From Paratrimastix pyriformis (lineage: Eukaryota > Preaxostyla > Paratrimastigidae): DNA of 64,000 nucleotides. Numbering within the stretch: position 1 is the first letter of the stretch; each line of letters begins with the position of its first letter. Below the pieces are notes generated by a model. That model had not been told where the DNA came from. It was given only the letters and a program-made list of their open reading frames with translations, and did no database searches. Of the stretch, positions 24,358 through 36,157 are shown piece after piece. The stretch covers positions 132,501 to 196,500 of the forward strand of contig JAPMOS010000066.1 in NCBI GenBank assembly GCA_027972325.1, given 5' to 3'. Position numbers and translations under genes: made by a program.

Positions 24358-27300
24358 GCAACCGCCCCCCCAGGGCCCCGCCCTGCGCGTGCTCTGCATT
24401 GCCCTCAACCCGGTTTTTGACATAGGTGCGGTGCCTCAGGCAATCAGTGAAGATGTCTGCCTGGGCCTTTCCCCTTTTCCTGTTGAACTCCGCTGCTTTT
24501 AGGGTTTCGTGATAGCTCTCCTCTCTATACCGGTAGTTCATGATATCAAAGGTCTGCTTTCACCCCTTGCAAGCCGCAAACAATGGATTGCCAACAACCT
24601 CGATCAAATCGATCAAAGAGGTTATGCATTGTCTTTGTCTGAGATCGTTGCCTGAAAGGGAGTGGTGTGCGACCGTCCCCATCCCATGTGTGATGTCTTT
24701 CGGTTTTCTCCCAACAGCCAAGATTCGCGAGTTCCGGCCCGATCTGGTGATCTACGTGAACCTCGGTCTCCGCCAGGCCATCAGCATCCGCGGTGAGGCC
24801 GGCATGACCAAGCCCCTGACCTGGCTCGGCCCCGACGAGCTCTTGGACTGCTTCGGCGACTGCCAGACCCCAACAGCTGATGGATTGTCTCATCTGGCGC
24901 TGGCGACTCGTACCGCATCATCGCCGCTCTCAGTCCCCAATGCGGTGCTGCTGGCGTGCTGCAACTCTTTGGCCCTGGGCGATCACCTGCTGCGGGGCAG
25001 AGGTGGCTTGGAGCGGGTGGTGGCCACCGCGGACGAGCTGACCGACGTGGAGGCGAGCCGGTTCCTGTCGACGCTGCTGGTCTACGCGCCCCACAACCCC
25101 ATGCCAGCCGCCCTGGACGAGATCCTGCAGGTGTCATTCAACCAGGCCCAGCATGCCCGGGCCACCTACCGGGACCTGGTCGACCCCACGACACCCCTGG
25201 TGCTCATCAGCAGACCTCGCAACCTGGGTCCTCAACCTCCGCTGCTGCCTCGTGGGCAACAGCCTCGTGAAGATCTCTCCCCACGACCCGGAGACGATTC
25301 GCCAGCAGGCCCATGCAACCCCGATGTTCAATCCACATGTGAGGTTGCGTTTTCGCGGGGCCCCACCCTGGCTGAGGCCATCCACGCCACCCGGGCCCTC
25401 GCCCTCGCAAATATACAGCATGTTCTCTCTGGCATCCCCCTGCGGTGCACATGCGGCTGCCCCGAAGGGCCCCAGTTCGCCATCGAGTTTGCCAAGGGCT
25501 GTGTGAGGCCCGCAGTGCCAGAGGGACCTCCGACCGCCGTCTCCGCCGACGCCTCCCAGCAAGAGCGGGGGCCAAACCTCGGCGCGTGGTGCATGCGATG
25601 CACCCAGCATGTGCCCCATGGCAACACTTTTCTTTCCTACGCCCAGCGCTGCCAGCGGTGCGGCCAGGCGGCATTCATCATCCCGCGCGACCTGCAGGCA
25701 GCCTTCAAAGAGCCTCCCGGCACCCCGAGCTCAGTCACCATCATCGACATTGGCGAAAGTTTGAAGAGTGTCTGTCCGAGAGATTATTTGCTGCATGTGT
25801 GTTGTTCTCAGATTAGAGAGAGAACATGCTGTGGATTTGCGAGGATTATTTGTGTTCCAATCTTATTTTTCGGGCATCTGCGTTTTGTTCCAATCTTATT
25901 TGGCATGCATTTGCGTGACAATATTTACCGAGCATTTGCGTTCCACTATTCCGCTGTGCACTGTTACAAAATTCATTTGTTTTACAATATGACCCGCTGT
26001 GCATTTGCGGGGGGGGGGGGGGGGGGGGGGGGGGGCCAACTGACCCTGTGGTGGCTCCTCCCGACTGGGGCCCGCCAATGAGAACATGCTGTGTATTCGC
26101 AATGAATTTGGCTCTTTGCGATGATTGCATTCTCGCTCTCTTCTGATTTTCTCATATCATGCTTCTGTTGTTCTCCCACCCCCCTCAAGTGTCCCCTGGA
26201 GAAAGACCCGATGCTCAAGATCAGTCGGGTCGTCGATGCCCTTCCGTCGGTCCTGCTCGGTCCGTCCCTCTCTACCCTTCTGTCAGGGCCTCCCTCACTC
26301 CCCTTTTCATACCAGAGCGGCTTCGTCAGGACCGCCCAGATGTGCTTGTCTTCAGCTGCCCCTGCATCAGCGATGCCCTGCTCCTGCGCACGGCCAGAGC
26401 ACCCAATCTGCGCCCTCTCTACGCCCTCGACCTCGCCCGCATCATCCAGCAGTCAGGCGCCCCCGTCCGCGCCATCCTGTACTCTCCCCATCCCCGTGCT
26501 CGCTGCACCCCTGACCACCCTGATGCCTTCATATTGGACCTCTTTGAGATCTGCAAGCGACAAGGGCTGCTGGCGGCCGCGATCATCAAGAATGGTGACC
26601 TTTTTTCCATCCTAAAGCTGTTCAAGCGGGGTATTTCTGCGGCCGTTGACGTCCGGTTTGGCGAATTCTTCGTCTCCGAACGCCATCGACCCCCTCCACG
26701 CCTGTCAGACACGCGTGAACAAGGCCTCAAATACGCCCGAGAACTGCAGGCCCACTTCCCGGATGTCCCTCTGGGGGAGTTGGAGGGGGCCCTCGAGCGG
26801 CGCAGCCACGAGTTTGCCTGCCAATGCCCGGCTTCGATCCCGCCCCGGTTCCGCCTGGTGTGGGCCTGCCAAGAATGCAGCAAACGGTGCCGCCCCGGCC
26901 ATGACCCCGTTGAAAGTTCCATTGTCCTTCCTGACTTGGCGAGTCCATTGGCCTGCCTTCCCTTCCTCGAGGCGAATATGTCTCGTCGGATGCGAGACCT
27001 CGACTTGGACTCATATGACGCAGGAGTGCCAAACTTCTGCTTCCGATGCCTATTGAACAGCGGCGACATGTGGGATCGCCGTGCGTTGCCACTGGCCGAG
27101 TGTGTGGGCTGCCATACTCGTGGGCTGCGCATGCGCAATGAGGCCATCGCCGCCCTGCCGCCCTTCGACGAGAAGCCTTTTCTGCCACCGCCGCCCTTCG
27201 GTTCCTCCCATTGGCCATCCCACCATGTCAGGGAAGGTCCCGCCCTGCGAGTGCTCTGCATTACCATCAACCCGTCTCCCACCGAAGCCAAGGATCACCC

Positions 27301-27727
27301 CTTGTTGGCGAGACTCTCCACTCCCCAGCTCCTCGCGAGGATCACTGCAGCACTGAATCACTCCCCCTCTTTTGTCTGCGCAGCCACAGCCGAATTTCCC
27401 CAATTTGAGTCCCTGCTGGTTTTGGTTTTGTTTAGGGTCTCGAGATGAGCCTCCTCTGCGAACCGTCGGCTCAGGCCATCAAAGGTCTCCAAAAATTCTC
27501 GTTCTCTCTCTCTCTCTCTTCTCTCTCTCTCATATTCCGGAAAACCGAGCCACCAGGGCCCGTAAAAGGGGAACAAAGAGAGAAAAGAAATCACTTAAAA
27601 TACCAACTGGTTGGCTCCGTCCCACTCAGTGCTCAGCCCGTAGCTCGTCGAGCCCTCAGGCGGCACCAGGAAGCAGCAGCTTCTTGTCGCAGTCGGTCTT
27701 GGCCACGCACGGCGGGCCTGGGTTGAT

Positions 27728-27772
<45 letters not shown>

Positions 27773-27882
27773 TCCGAAAACCGAGCCACCGGGGCCCGTA
27801 AAAGGGAACACGAGAAAGACCGAAATCACCCAAGACACAAAAAGGGAAAACAAAAGGGAGGGAGGACCCCACCACCCCGCAC

Positions 27883-27935
<53 letters not shown>

Positions 27936-28084
27936 TCCGGAAACCGAGCCACCGGGGCCCGTAAAAGGCTCTCTCTCTCTCTCTCTCATATTCCGAAAAC
28001 CGAGCCACCGGGGCCCGTAAAAGGGAACACAAGAAAGACCGAAATCACCCAAGACACAAAAAGGGAAAACAAAAGGGAGGGAGG

Positions 28085-28129
<45 letters not shown>

Positions 28130-28488
28130 TCCGGAAAACCGAGCCACCAGGGCCCGTAAAAGGGGAACAAAGAGAGAAAAGAAATCACTTAAAATACCAA
28201 CTGGTTGGCTCCGTCCCACTCAGTGCTCAGCCCGTAGCTCGTCGAGCCCTCAGGCGGCACCAGGAAGCAGCAGCTCTCTCTCTCTCTCTCTCTCTCTCAT
28301 ATTCCGGAAACCGAGCCACCGGGGCCCGTAAAAGGGAACACGAGAAAGACCGAAATCACCCAAGACACAAAAAGGGAACTCTCTCTCTCTCATATTCCGA
28401 AAACCGAGCCACCGGGGCCCGTAAAAGGGAACACAAGAAAGACCGAAATCACCCAAGACACAAAAAGGGAAAACAAAAGGGAGGGAGG

Positions 28489-28555
<67 letters not shown>

Positions 28556-29041
28556 TCCGGAAACCGAGCCACCGGGGCCCGTAAAAGGGAACACGAGAAA
28601 GACCGAAATCACCCAAGACACAAAAAGGGAACTCTCTCTCTCTCTCATATTCCGAAAACCGAGCCACCGGGGCCCGTAAAAGGGAACACAAGAAAGACCG
28701 AAATCACCCAAGACACAAAAAGGGAAAACAAAAGGGAGGGAGGACCCCACCACCCCGCACACCCCTTAACGGGCGCGCACGAGAAGGTTTGCGTCGAACA
28801 CCTCGCGCACTTGGCACGGGGGGCACACTCTCTCTCTCTCATATTCCGGAAACCGAGCCACCGGGGCCCGTAAAAGGGAACACGAGAAAGACCGAAATCA
28901 CTCAAGACACAAAAAGGGAAAACAAAGGGCTCTCTCTCTCTCTCTCTCTCATATTCCGGAAACCGAGCCACCGGGGCCCGTAAAAGGGAACACGAGAAAG
29001 ACCGAAATCACCCAAGACACAAAAAGGGAAAACACACACAC

Positions 29042-29072
<31 letters not shown>

Positions 29073-30395
29073 TCCGGAAAACCGAGCCACCGGGGCCCGT
29101 AAAAGGGGAAAGGGGGGAGAAAGGAAAATCACCTCTCTCTCTCTCTCTCTCTCTCTCCCTCTCCCTCTATATAAAATGTTGTTCCAGCCGAGATTTGCCG
29201 CTTTCGGCCCGATCTGGTGCTGTACGTGAGCCACGGCCTCCGCCAGGCCATCAGCATCCGCGGTGCGGCCGGCATGACCAAGCCCCTGACCTGGCTCGGC
29301 CCCGACGAGCTCCTGCGCTGCTTCGAAGACGAGACCCCGATCCCGGCCCCATCGCCCAGAGATCTGCCGTTGTCATCGTCGCCTTTGCCGAGGTCATTTT
29401 CGGTCCCCCATGCGGTGCTGCTGGTATGTTGCAATTCGCTGGCCCTGGGCGATCACCTGCTGCGGGGCAGAGGTGGCTTGGAGCGGGTGGTGGCCACCGC
29501 GGACGAGCTGACCGACGTGGAGGCGAGCCGGTTCCTGTCGACGCTGCTGGTCTACGCGCCCCACAACCCCATGCCAGCCGCCCTGGACGAGATCCTGCAG
29601 GTGTCATTCAACCAGGCCCAGCATGCCCGGGCCACCTACCAGAGCTTGGTCGACCCCACGACACCCCTGGTGCTCCTCAGACCCCGCCACCTGGTTGCAG
29701 CCCAAGAACCCTCGAACTCCAAGATTTCTGGCTCAAGTGGCAATATGTTTTCGCGGGGCCCCACCCTGGCCGAGGCCATCCACGCCACTCGGGCCCTTGC
29801 CTGTCCCTTGGAGGACCTTCCCAACATCCCCCTGCGGTACACATGCGGCTGCCCTGAGGGGCCCAAGTTTGCGATCGAGTCCGCCGCAAGCTGCATGAGG
29901 CCCGCGGCACCGGAGGGCCCGCCCGTGATGTTGCGCTCGAGCCTTGCCACTGTCACTGCCATTGCCGCCTGCATCGCCATGACCGACGCCTCCCACCAAG
30001 ACCAACAGAGGGAAGAAAACCACAAACAGAAAGAGCACGAATGCGCCGGCCAGTGGTGCATGCGATGCTTCGAACATATGGTCTCTCACTGCCCGCCGTT
30101 TCGCTTCGCCCAGCGCTGCCAGCGGTGCGGCCAGGCCGCCTTCATCATCCCGTCTGACCCGCTGTCTGCCTTCAAAACACCCGCCTGTCTGACTGGGCCC
30201 GAGAAAAAGCTGCCGCCGAGCCCTCTGAAGGAGCAGCCACCTTCCATCCCCGATTGTCGATCATCCCTGGAGTCTCCCAGTTTTACCGCGCTCATCAAAC
30301 AGTCCATGGCAACTGCTCCAGTGGGGATGGGAGCTCCTGTCCCCGATGATCCGCTCCCAGCCATGGCGTCTCTTGACCACCCCTGGGACGAATGA
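21075..30395 (+). CDS. giant F-box-like/LRR protein with two Cys-rich + CHAT-like peptidase modules
   Basis: Ten exons: 21075-22251, 22294-22970, 23052-23115, 23172-24454, 24503-24551, 24718-25769, 26190-26259, 26316-27373, 27436-27484 and 29188-30395 (6,687 nt, 2,228 aa). The N-terminus is F-box-like (FEGIPNYLWLYLSELDSS, AINHRFRTLL), followed by leucine-rich strands. Exons 3-6 and 7-10 are two copies of one module: an alpha/beta segment (VPSVLLERLRQDRPDVLI), a Cys-rich block (FACQCP, CxxC pairs, FCFRCLLN, ECVGCHTRGL), and a CHAT-like caspase-fold segment (RVLCIALNP; RPDLVxYV; PLTWLGPDEL; CCNSLALGDHLL; VVATADELTDVEASRFL). A last CxxC block ends the module. Module 2 keeps the His (codon 29232-29234) and Cys. 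Module 1 has Leu (24762-24764) in place of the His. Single-gene structure is inferred from phase-0 splice sites joining the modules. A role in defence or regulated proteolysis is inferred only. Confidence 0.75.
24139..24358. repeat. coding (CCT)n and (CAA)n runs
   Basis: About 45 proline codons, almost all CCT, followed by about 30 glutamine codons, almost all CAA, inside exon 4 of the first giant gene, just before the CHAT-like segment. Codon purity points to recent slippage growth. Confidence 0.95.
25408..25436 (-). repeat. fragment of the dispersed repeat inside a coding exon
   Basis: CCTCGCAAATATACAGCATG and the next bases match, with one change, the minus-oriented dispersed repeat at 32399-32426 and 32707-32734. 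It is read in frame as LANIQHVLS in module 1 of the first giant gene, where module 2 has an unrelated short stretch. Confidence 0.75.
25770..26189 (+). other. intron joining modules 1 and 2, with dispersed repeat pieces
   Basis: Donor after AAG-AGT at 25769, acceptor CTCAAG at 26189, both phase 0. The intron holds pieces of the dispersed repeat (25822-25850, 26033-26110), repeated GCATTTGCG motifs and a run of about 25 G (26010-26034). The matching intron of the paralogue (60534-60795) holds related sequence. Confidence 0.6.
27500..29165. repeat. (CT)n plus ATATTCCGG repeat array in intron
   Basis: About twelve units, each a (CT)n run followed by CATATTCCGGAAACCGAGCC, ACCGGGGCCCGTAAAAGGG and a purine-rich tail. 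Units differ in length. Some carry an extra segment of about 90 bp (27594-27690, repeated at 28185-28275) and one carries 28765-28828. A single unit core also occurs at 53083-53122. Confidence 0.9.
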
Positions 30396-30492
30396 TGCCA
30401 GTTTTTGTTGAACTTTTTGGATTTGATTGAATACGTTGGGACCGGCTTGTTTTTTTTTTTTTTGCGAGAAATCTCGCCAAATGTGTTGTTAT

Positions 30493-33400
30493 TCACGATG
30501 TCGTCGTCCGGTGCATGATTTTCCCGAGTGCCTCGTGGTTCGGTGGTGGTGGCGGCTGTTCAAACGCAGCCCACTCTTCCGGGGTGACCATGAGTGGGCA
30601 GAGGTGTGGGTACTCCCGATGGGCCTCCTCGCGCGCCGCCTCGGCGAGCCGGTCGATCGGCCCCAGGCCATCCGGGGGCCCCTTGAGCCCACTCTCGGCC
30701 AGGTGCGTTACAAAGGTCGACAGGAAACGGACGGCCTCGGACTCCTCGAGGTTGTCGTGTGTGGCCAGAACGTGGGGAACATGGCCCGTGTGTTTCAGGG
30801 CCAGGCCAAGCTGCCCGCTCTTGCAGGCCAGCAGGGCGCCGACCTTGAGCTGCTGCGGGCGTGGGCGTGGCGCCAAGGGGCTGGCAGAGGTTGCTGCTGG
30901 TGCTTCTGGTGCTGGTGCCGATGCTGGTGCTTCTGGTGCTGCTTGTGCTGTTGCTTGTGTTGTTGTTGTTGTTGCTGTTGCTGTTGCTGGTGTGATGTTG
31001 GCTGTGGCTGTAGCGGTGGTTGATGGCGAGAATAAGCTGAGGAGTTCCTCCGCTGTCATGAGGTCGGACGTTGGCTGGTCTGGGTGGTGGAGGAACAGAT
31101 GCTCCCAGTCGCCATGGGTCAGGGTCACCAAAAGGGTGGGACGACGCGCCGCGATTGCCGCTGGAAAGAGATGGAAAGGAAGGAGGCAGGTCCAAAAAAG
31201 AGGTCGCAATGGTCAGATGGGAAAATACCGCTGTGGCCATCCAGAATCCAGTCAATCATCCAGTCATCATCCAGTCATCATCCAATCATCAGCCAATCAT
31301 CATCATCATCCAATCATCATCATCATCATCCAATCATCATCCAATCATCATCCAATCATCATCCAATCATCATCCAATCATCATCACCATCAACAACAAC
31401 ATCATCATCACCATCAACAGCAGAGAGAGAAAAGGCAGCGTATTTGCGAGGGCGCAGGCGACACCACAGACCACGCAAGGACTCTTTGGTCGCCCGGGGC
31501 AGGTAGCGGATCCGCAAACGCTGCGCGGAGTGAGGGGACGACGTGAGAGACGATGAGGGCTGATGTGTGCGTTTGATCCAGAGAGAAAGAAGGAACGGGA
31601 CAAGAAAAAAGCAGAGAGGTCGAAGACTGGCAGCGGGCGTATGTGTGCCATACAGAGGGAAAGAAACAACGGGACAGGACTGTATGACACACACATACAC
31701 ACGCTCGTGCCAGAGGGAAAGAAACAACGGGACAGGACTGGCACGATCTGTGCGTATGCGTGGGCGTCATACAGAGGGAAAGAAGCAACGAGACAGGACT
31801 GGCACGAGCGTGGGCGTCATACAGAGGGAAAGAAGCAACGGGAAAAATAAAAAGCAGAGAGGTAGAAGAGACTGGCACGATACTGCGGGTGGCGGGCGTG
31901 TGGCGGGTGTGGACAGGTGGATGATCCGGGCATGCGCGAAAGGCGGGGAGGCCGTGGGCGGCGGACCAGGTCGAACCGGGACCGGTATTCCAGCTCGATC
32001 GCCTTGGCCTTGGCGGCGACCTCCCGAAGCTCTTCATGGTCCGGAGGGCTGGCTGTGGTGAGGAGCATGTCCAGCGGGGCCCCAGGCCATGCCGATTGGG
32101 GCACCAGCTCGGGATCAGGGTCGGTGGCGTCCAACTGGTTGTGGGGCAGCTGGGCGGGTCACAGAAAACGAGGAGAGGAAGCTGAATGAAAACAGAACAA
32201 ATCTGTGGTGCATGAGTGTGTGTGTCAGCACTCGCTGTTTCACCCATCACCCACACCCATCACTGGGCGGCCCCGCCACCAGGCGGGCCCCCGGCCGGGA
32301 GGAGCCACCATACGGGTCATTTGGCCCGGCCCCCCCCGGAGTGTAACGCATGGCGCGAAGGCGCGAGTAACCTTTCTTCTTGAACTTGTCGCCTGCGCCC
32401 TCGCAAATACACAGCATGTTCTCTCACATTCCGCGCGATCTCAGGATGATGCGTCATAAGTGCGTGAAAACGTGTTGTGTCGGAGGGCACATCTTCGGCC
32501 TCGCCAGCCAGCAAGACAGCTCAAATATCGGGAAGTCCTCGTCCGAGGATGGGCCGACGCGCCAGAAATGGCGGCGTGAGAGCTGAGAGCGGCTGTCGGT
32601 CGGGGGAACATGACCTGCCCCGGCTTAAGGTTTCACCGGAAGTAATCAGCTCAGGACCCTGTGGGGGGTCCTGGGCTTACTTTCGTCTTGAACTTGTCGC
32701 CTGCGCCCTCGCAAATACACAGCATGTTCTCTCTTCAATGATTTGCGACCAAACACACAGCTCGCCGAAGCGTTTGCATTCCGACACTTGCTCTGCGCAA
32801 ACCCTCTTGTTCGTTTTGTCTCTTTTGGAAGCCAATGGTCAGTTATCTTTTTTTGATCGATGTCGTGCCCACCATGTTCCTGCCTGTCTTTCGTCCAGAC
32901 CACAAACACATCTCGTTGTGAGTTTCAAACACACCAACCGAACGGTGACGGAGAGAGAGGTCGCGGGGGGAATCATGGCATGGTGGTGGTGACAAGACGG
33001 ACGGGATTCGGCAGCGTGGTTCCCTCGGGCAGCGTGGCCTCCATTGTGTTATGACACTCGCCACACAACAAGGTGGGCCTGACGCGGTGCTCCTCAATAG
33101 GTCGACCCTGCATCAGACACGCGAAGCACAGTGCAGGGGCCCCCAGGGGCACGTCCCACAGCCGTGTCGTCCGGTTGCGGGCCACACGATCCGGCGGCGG
33201 CAAGGCAGCAAAGTCCAACGGGAAAACCAACGCGGTGTCCTGGTGTCCGTGCGTGCAGTGCCACTGCAGTCGAATCTTGTCGGGACGCTGTGCGTGGGTA
33301 CACGGGGCACGCTCCTTAATCCGCAGCAGCCGAGCGCAGAGGACGGGGTTCAGGGCTGCTAGGGGGACCTCTGGGTAGCAACATCGAAGCAGGTCGAGAA

Positions 33401-35054
33401 AGGGCATCTGGGCGGAGGTCTCGCAGGTTATGGAGCGGAGAACCGTGACGGGCGGTGAAACCTCAGCGGCCCCGGTGGAGACGGACGGGTCGGCCGGACC
33501 GCATTGTACAGGCTGACTGGGATGTTAGCTGGCCAAAGAGCCTCCTGTAACTCGGCATTGTTGGCAACCAGGGTGGAGAGGGCCCCAATGAACGCGTGCG
33601 ACAGAGCGTGGCTTCCCGTCGACTCTAGAATCCGGAGCAGTGGGGCGACCGCCTGCGCCCCAAGGAAGGAGGTGGTATTTGCGGGATTGTTGAAGGCCAG
33701 GTTGTCCAAGGCCCGGAGCAGGGGGATTCCGATGTCGGGATCGAAGGGCTGTCGAAGGAGAAGCTCGACAACGAGCCGTGGAGCGTCGGCCAGGGCCGAT
33801 CGGGCAGCTGGGGCCCCCTCGCGGTTGGGCGCGCACAGCTCGGCAATCACGCGAAGACAATAAATGAGGGTTGTGGGTGGCCCGACCGTCCTCTGACTCT
33901 CCAGTAAGGCGACAAGCGCCCGGGCGAAGTATGTGGCGGCAGGAACCGGCGTGCGGGTGGCGGCCAACTGGAGGGCCCAGTTCCTCAGATCGGATCCCGA
34001 AATGGGTCGTGCGGCTGGAAACAAAGCGGCAATGGAAAACCAAAAAGAAGAAGACGTGTGGCGAATTTGCGAGTCAACCATGGAACAGACCGGCGGTCGG
34101 GCCAAGACATGCGCGGAGTTCCGCCTTTCCCGACGGAAGACTGACTGCGGCATCGGCCTCCGGGGGTGGAGCCGGCACTGCGTCGAGGGCCTCACAGAGG
34201 GCGCTGGCAGTGGGTCGTTCCCTCGGATCCCGCGCACACATCCGCACAAGCAGCTCCCGGGCCGGCTCGGGCACCTCGTGGAAGGCCCGAGCCACTTCGT
34301 CCCGCTCCAGGGGCCGATCCGTCCGGTGTGTTGTGTCGTTGCCGGTGAACAGACACCACAGCGTGCAGCCCATGGCGTAGACATCCGTTGCAACCGTGTA
34401 GCCGGTCGTGGTGAGCTCGGGAGCCCGGAAGCCGGGCGTGCCGACCAGGGGCGGGCGGGTCCCGGGGACGGGGCCCCCAATGGTGATATCCTCATGGGTG
34501 AACTGGCAGGTCAGGGCCTGATCGGTCACCAGCGGCTCCAACTCCCCAGTCGCCTGATTGCGCCGCATCACAACATTGCCCGGGTGCAAGTCCCGGTGCA
34601 GCACCGGTTCTGTGAAGGGCGGAATCGGATTTTCATGCAGGGACCGCAACCCGTCCAACAGCGCCCGCGCGATGTGGTGCCGCTCCGAGGGTGTAGTGCC
34701 CCGGAGGATGACCCTGTTCAGGTCACCGTATTCAGAGAAGGGCATTGCCAGGCACAAACAGGGCTTCCCGTCGGGTTCCAACACAGCCTCGAAAGAATCC
34801 CCCACCGCTTGTAGAATGTGAGGGCCATTGACCCGACGCGCCATCAGAAAATCATTCTGTCTGCCCGGGCGCAACACTTGTACCGCCACCAAAGTGCGCC
34901 CGAGAGGATCGCGCACATCGGAGCACAAAAAGTTCACCCAAAATGACCCAGCTGCCAAAACAGAGTAAGGGGTCCTGCTGATTGGATTCTCCACGTGTCG
35001 ATAATGGAGTCCAAGCATATGGTTCAGATCAAATGCGTGACAGGTGTTGATCTC
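30493..35054 (-). CDS. pseudokinase/ARM-like protein with Cys-rich + CHAT-like peptidase cassette
   Basis: Exons in reading order: 35054-34091, 34014-33500, 33407-33003, 32149-31915 and 31160-30493 (2,787 nt, 928 aa from the first acceptor; more exons are expected upstream). Exon 1 is a protein kinase fold: VLHRDLHPGNVV, TPGFRAPELTTTGY, DVYAMGCTLWCLFTG. The ATP-site Lys is Gln (LVAVQVL) and DFG is DQA, so it is probably a pseudokinase. Exon 2 resembles armadillo-type helices (PLLRALDNLAFNNPANT). Exon 3 is Cys/His-rich (WHCTHGH, LCFACLMQGR, LLCGECHNTM) and aligns with the Cys-rich block of the giant genes. Exons 4-5 form a CHAT-like peptidase (PLDMLLTTASPPDHEEL; TLTHGDW; LLACKSG; VLATHDNLEESEAVRFL). 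It is convergent with the first giant gene, 97 bp apart. Confidence 0.7.
31240..31425. repeat. (ATCATCCA)n array
   Basis: Tandem ATCC/ATC units in the intron between the last two exons of the minus-strand CHAT-like gene. Confidence 0.9.
32275..32426 (-). repeat. dispersed short repeat, most complete copy
   Basis: On the minus strand it reads GAGAACATGCTGTGTATTTG, then a GAAGAAAGG and CGCGCCTTCGCGCC middle, and ends GGCCGGGGGCCCGCC. A 45-bp piece recurs at 32690-32734, also in the large intron of the CHAT-like gene. Confidence 0.75.
32690..32734 (-). repeat. dispersed short repeat, partial copy
   Basis: Nearly identical to 32382-32426 over its whole length, but the flanks differ. Confidence 0.75.
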
Positions 35055-35284
35055 CTGGGCATTCGATTGGAAAAGCCCCTTCTGAGACGATAATGATGGA
35101 AACCGGTCCAGCCGAAGATTGCGTGTTTCACCCGGAATGCTGCAGGCTGCTTAGAATTCAAACTTGGTGGGCCGATCATCAGTCTTGTATGAGTGCCGGT
35201 TGACTTGGACATCTCCAAAGTGATCGATGACACTCACCACTGAGACGGGACTTGGGGCTTTGGGCCGCACTTATCTTCTCCTTA

Positions 35285-36157
35285 TCATGCAGGACTCTGG
35301 AGTCGGATCGCTTGGAAAATCAGGACGGGGGGGGGGGGGGGGAAGTCCGTATATTTATATTTATCCCCAGTGCGCTCGTCAGGGGACGGACGGTAGCTGC
35401 GGATCATCGGAAGCGCTCCGCGAGGGTCCATTTCGTGGTGCTCGTGGCTAAAAAGTGCGCGCATGATGCACAAGAGCAAACCATCATTGGTCTTGTCGCG
35501 CAGATGGGGGGCGTTACGGATGAAGTCATCCGGAGTGAGCATGATGCGAGCGTTGTCAATGAGAATCCGAGCGTCGTTCGTACTGAGGCACTCCCCGAGG
35601 CCGCTTACAAAAGCATCGAATTCGGGCCCACTTCTGAGCAACCGCATGCGGCACTCACCACGGTGGAACATGCGGTCCACCTCCGCAAAGTTGATGAGAA
35701 GCCTCTTGCCCCTGCGCGTTGAGAGTCTGAAACGAGTCGTCAGGTTCATGAGGAAAGAGTCAAGGTTCGACGCACATCGGATGAGCCCAAAAAGCTCCTC
35801 GGGGGTCGCCGAAGGCTGGTGTTTGCGCATTGCGGCGAGAATCTCATCAAGGCTCTCATCTCGGTCATGTTCTAGGCTCTGCAGCTCGAGTTCTCGTCGC
35901 AGGTAGCCCGGAAATATCTGAAATTCGGGATACTCATCGAAACGGGTCGCGATTTCCTCAACGAGTTTTGAATGTGCCCAGTCTGGGCTGAAAACGTCGC
36001 TGCGTACTGCACCCAGCTTCAGCGCAGCCTTAAATGAATGCCGTGCTAGCTCGCGAATCATATAAACATCACGAAACATCGATTCGGCGACCCGCCTGAC
36101 TGACCCGAATGGGCCAGCCTGCCTGACCTGCCGGCAACGTGTTGTGTCCCAGGACAT
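35285..36157 (-). CDS. helical protein segment of unknown function, possible 5' exon of the pseudokinase gene
   Basis: Open from ATG at 36157. The convincing coding part ends near 35392, where a donor GTCCGT follows CGCAGCTAC. I recognise no domain. The sequence looks soluble and helical (YLRRELELQSLEHDRDESL, FDAFVSGLGECLS, LRDKTNDGLLLCIMRALF). It lies head-to-tail upstream of the kinase exon at 35054, and a further small coding-like stretch (VSVIDHFGDVQVNRH) sits at about 35230-35155, so all may belong to one gene. The phases between them could not be settled. A separate small gene is the alternative. Confidence 0.45.
   Translation of the reverse strand: MSWDTTRCRQVRQAGPFGSVRRVAESMFRDVYMIRELARHSFKAALKLGAVRSDVFSPDWAHSKLVEEIATRFDEYPEFQIFPGYLRRELELQSLEHDRDESLDEILAAMRKHQPSATPEELFGLIRCASNLDSFLMNLTTRFRLSTRRGKRLLINFAEVDRMFHRGECRMRLLRSGPEFDAFVSGLGECLSTNDARILIDNARIMLTPDDFIRNAPHLRDKTNDGLLLCIMRALFSHEHHEMDPRGALPMIRSYRPSPDERTGDKYKYTDFPPPPPVLIFQAIRLQSPA

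Noticed and set aside
23555-24541. Minus-strand frame with long Arg and Leu runs
   Set aside because: Antisense of the coding (CCT)n and (CAA)n runs in exon 4 of the first giant gene.
26190-30395. Second module as a separate gene
   Set aside because: Its first exon has an acceptor but no start codon, and the phase-0 donor at 25770 joins module 1 to it cleanly. The same applies at 60796-63230.
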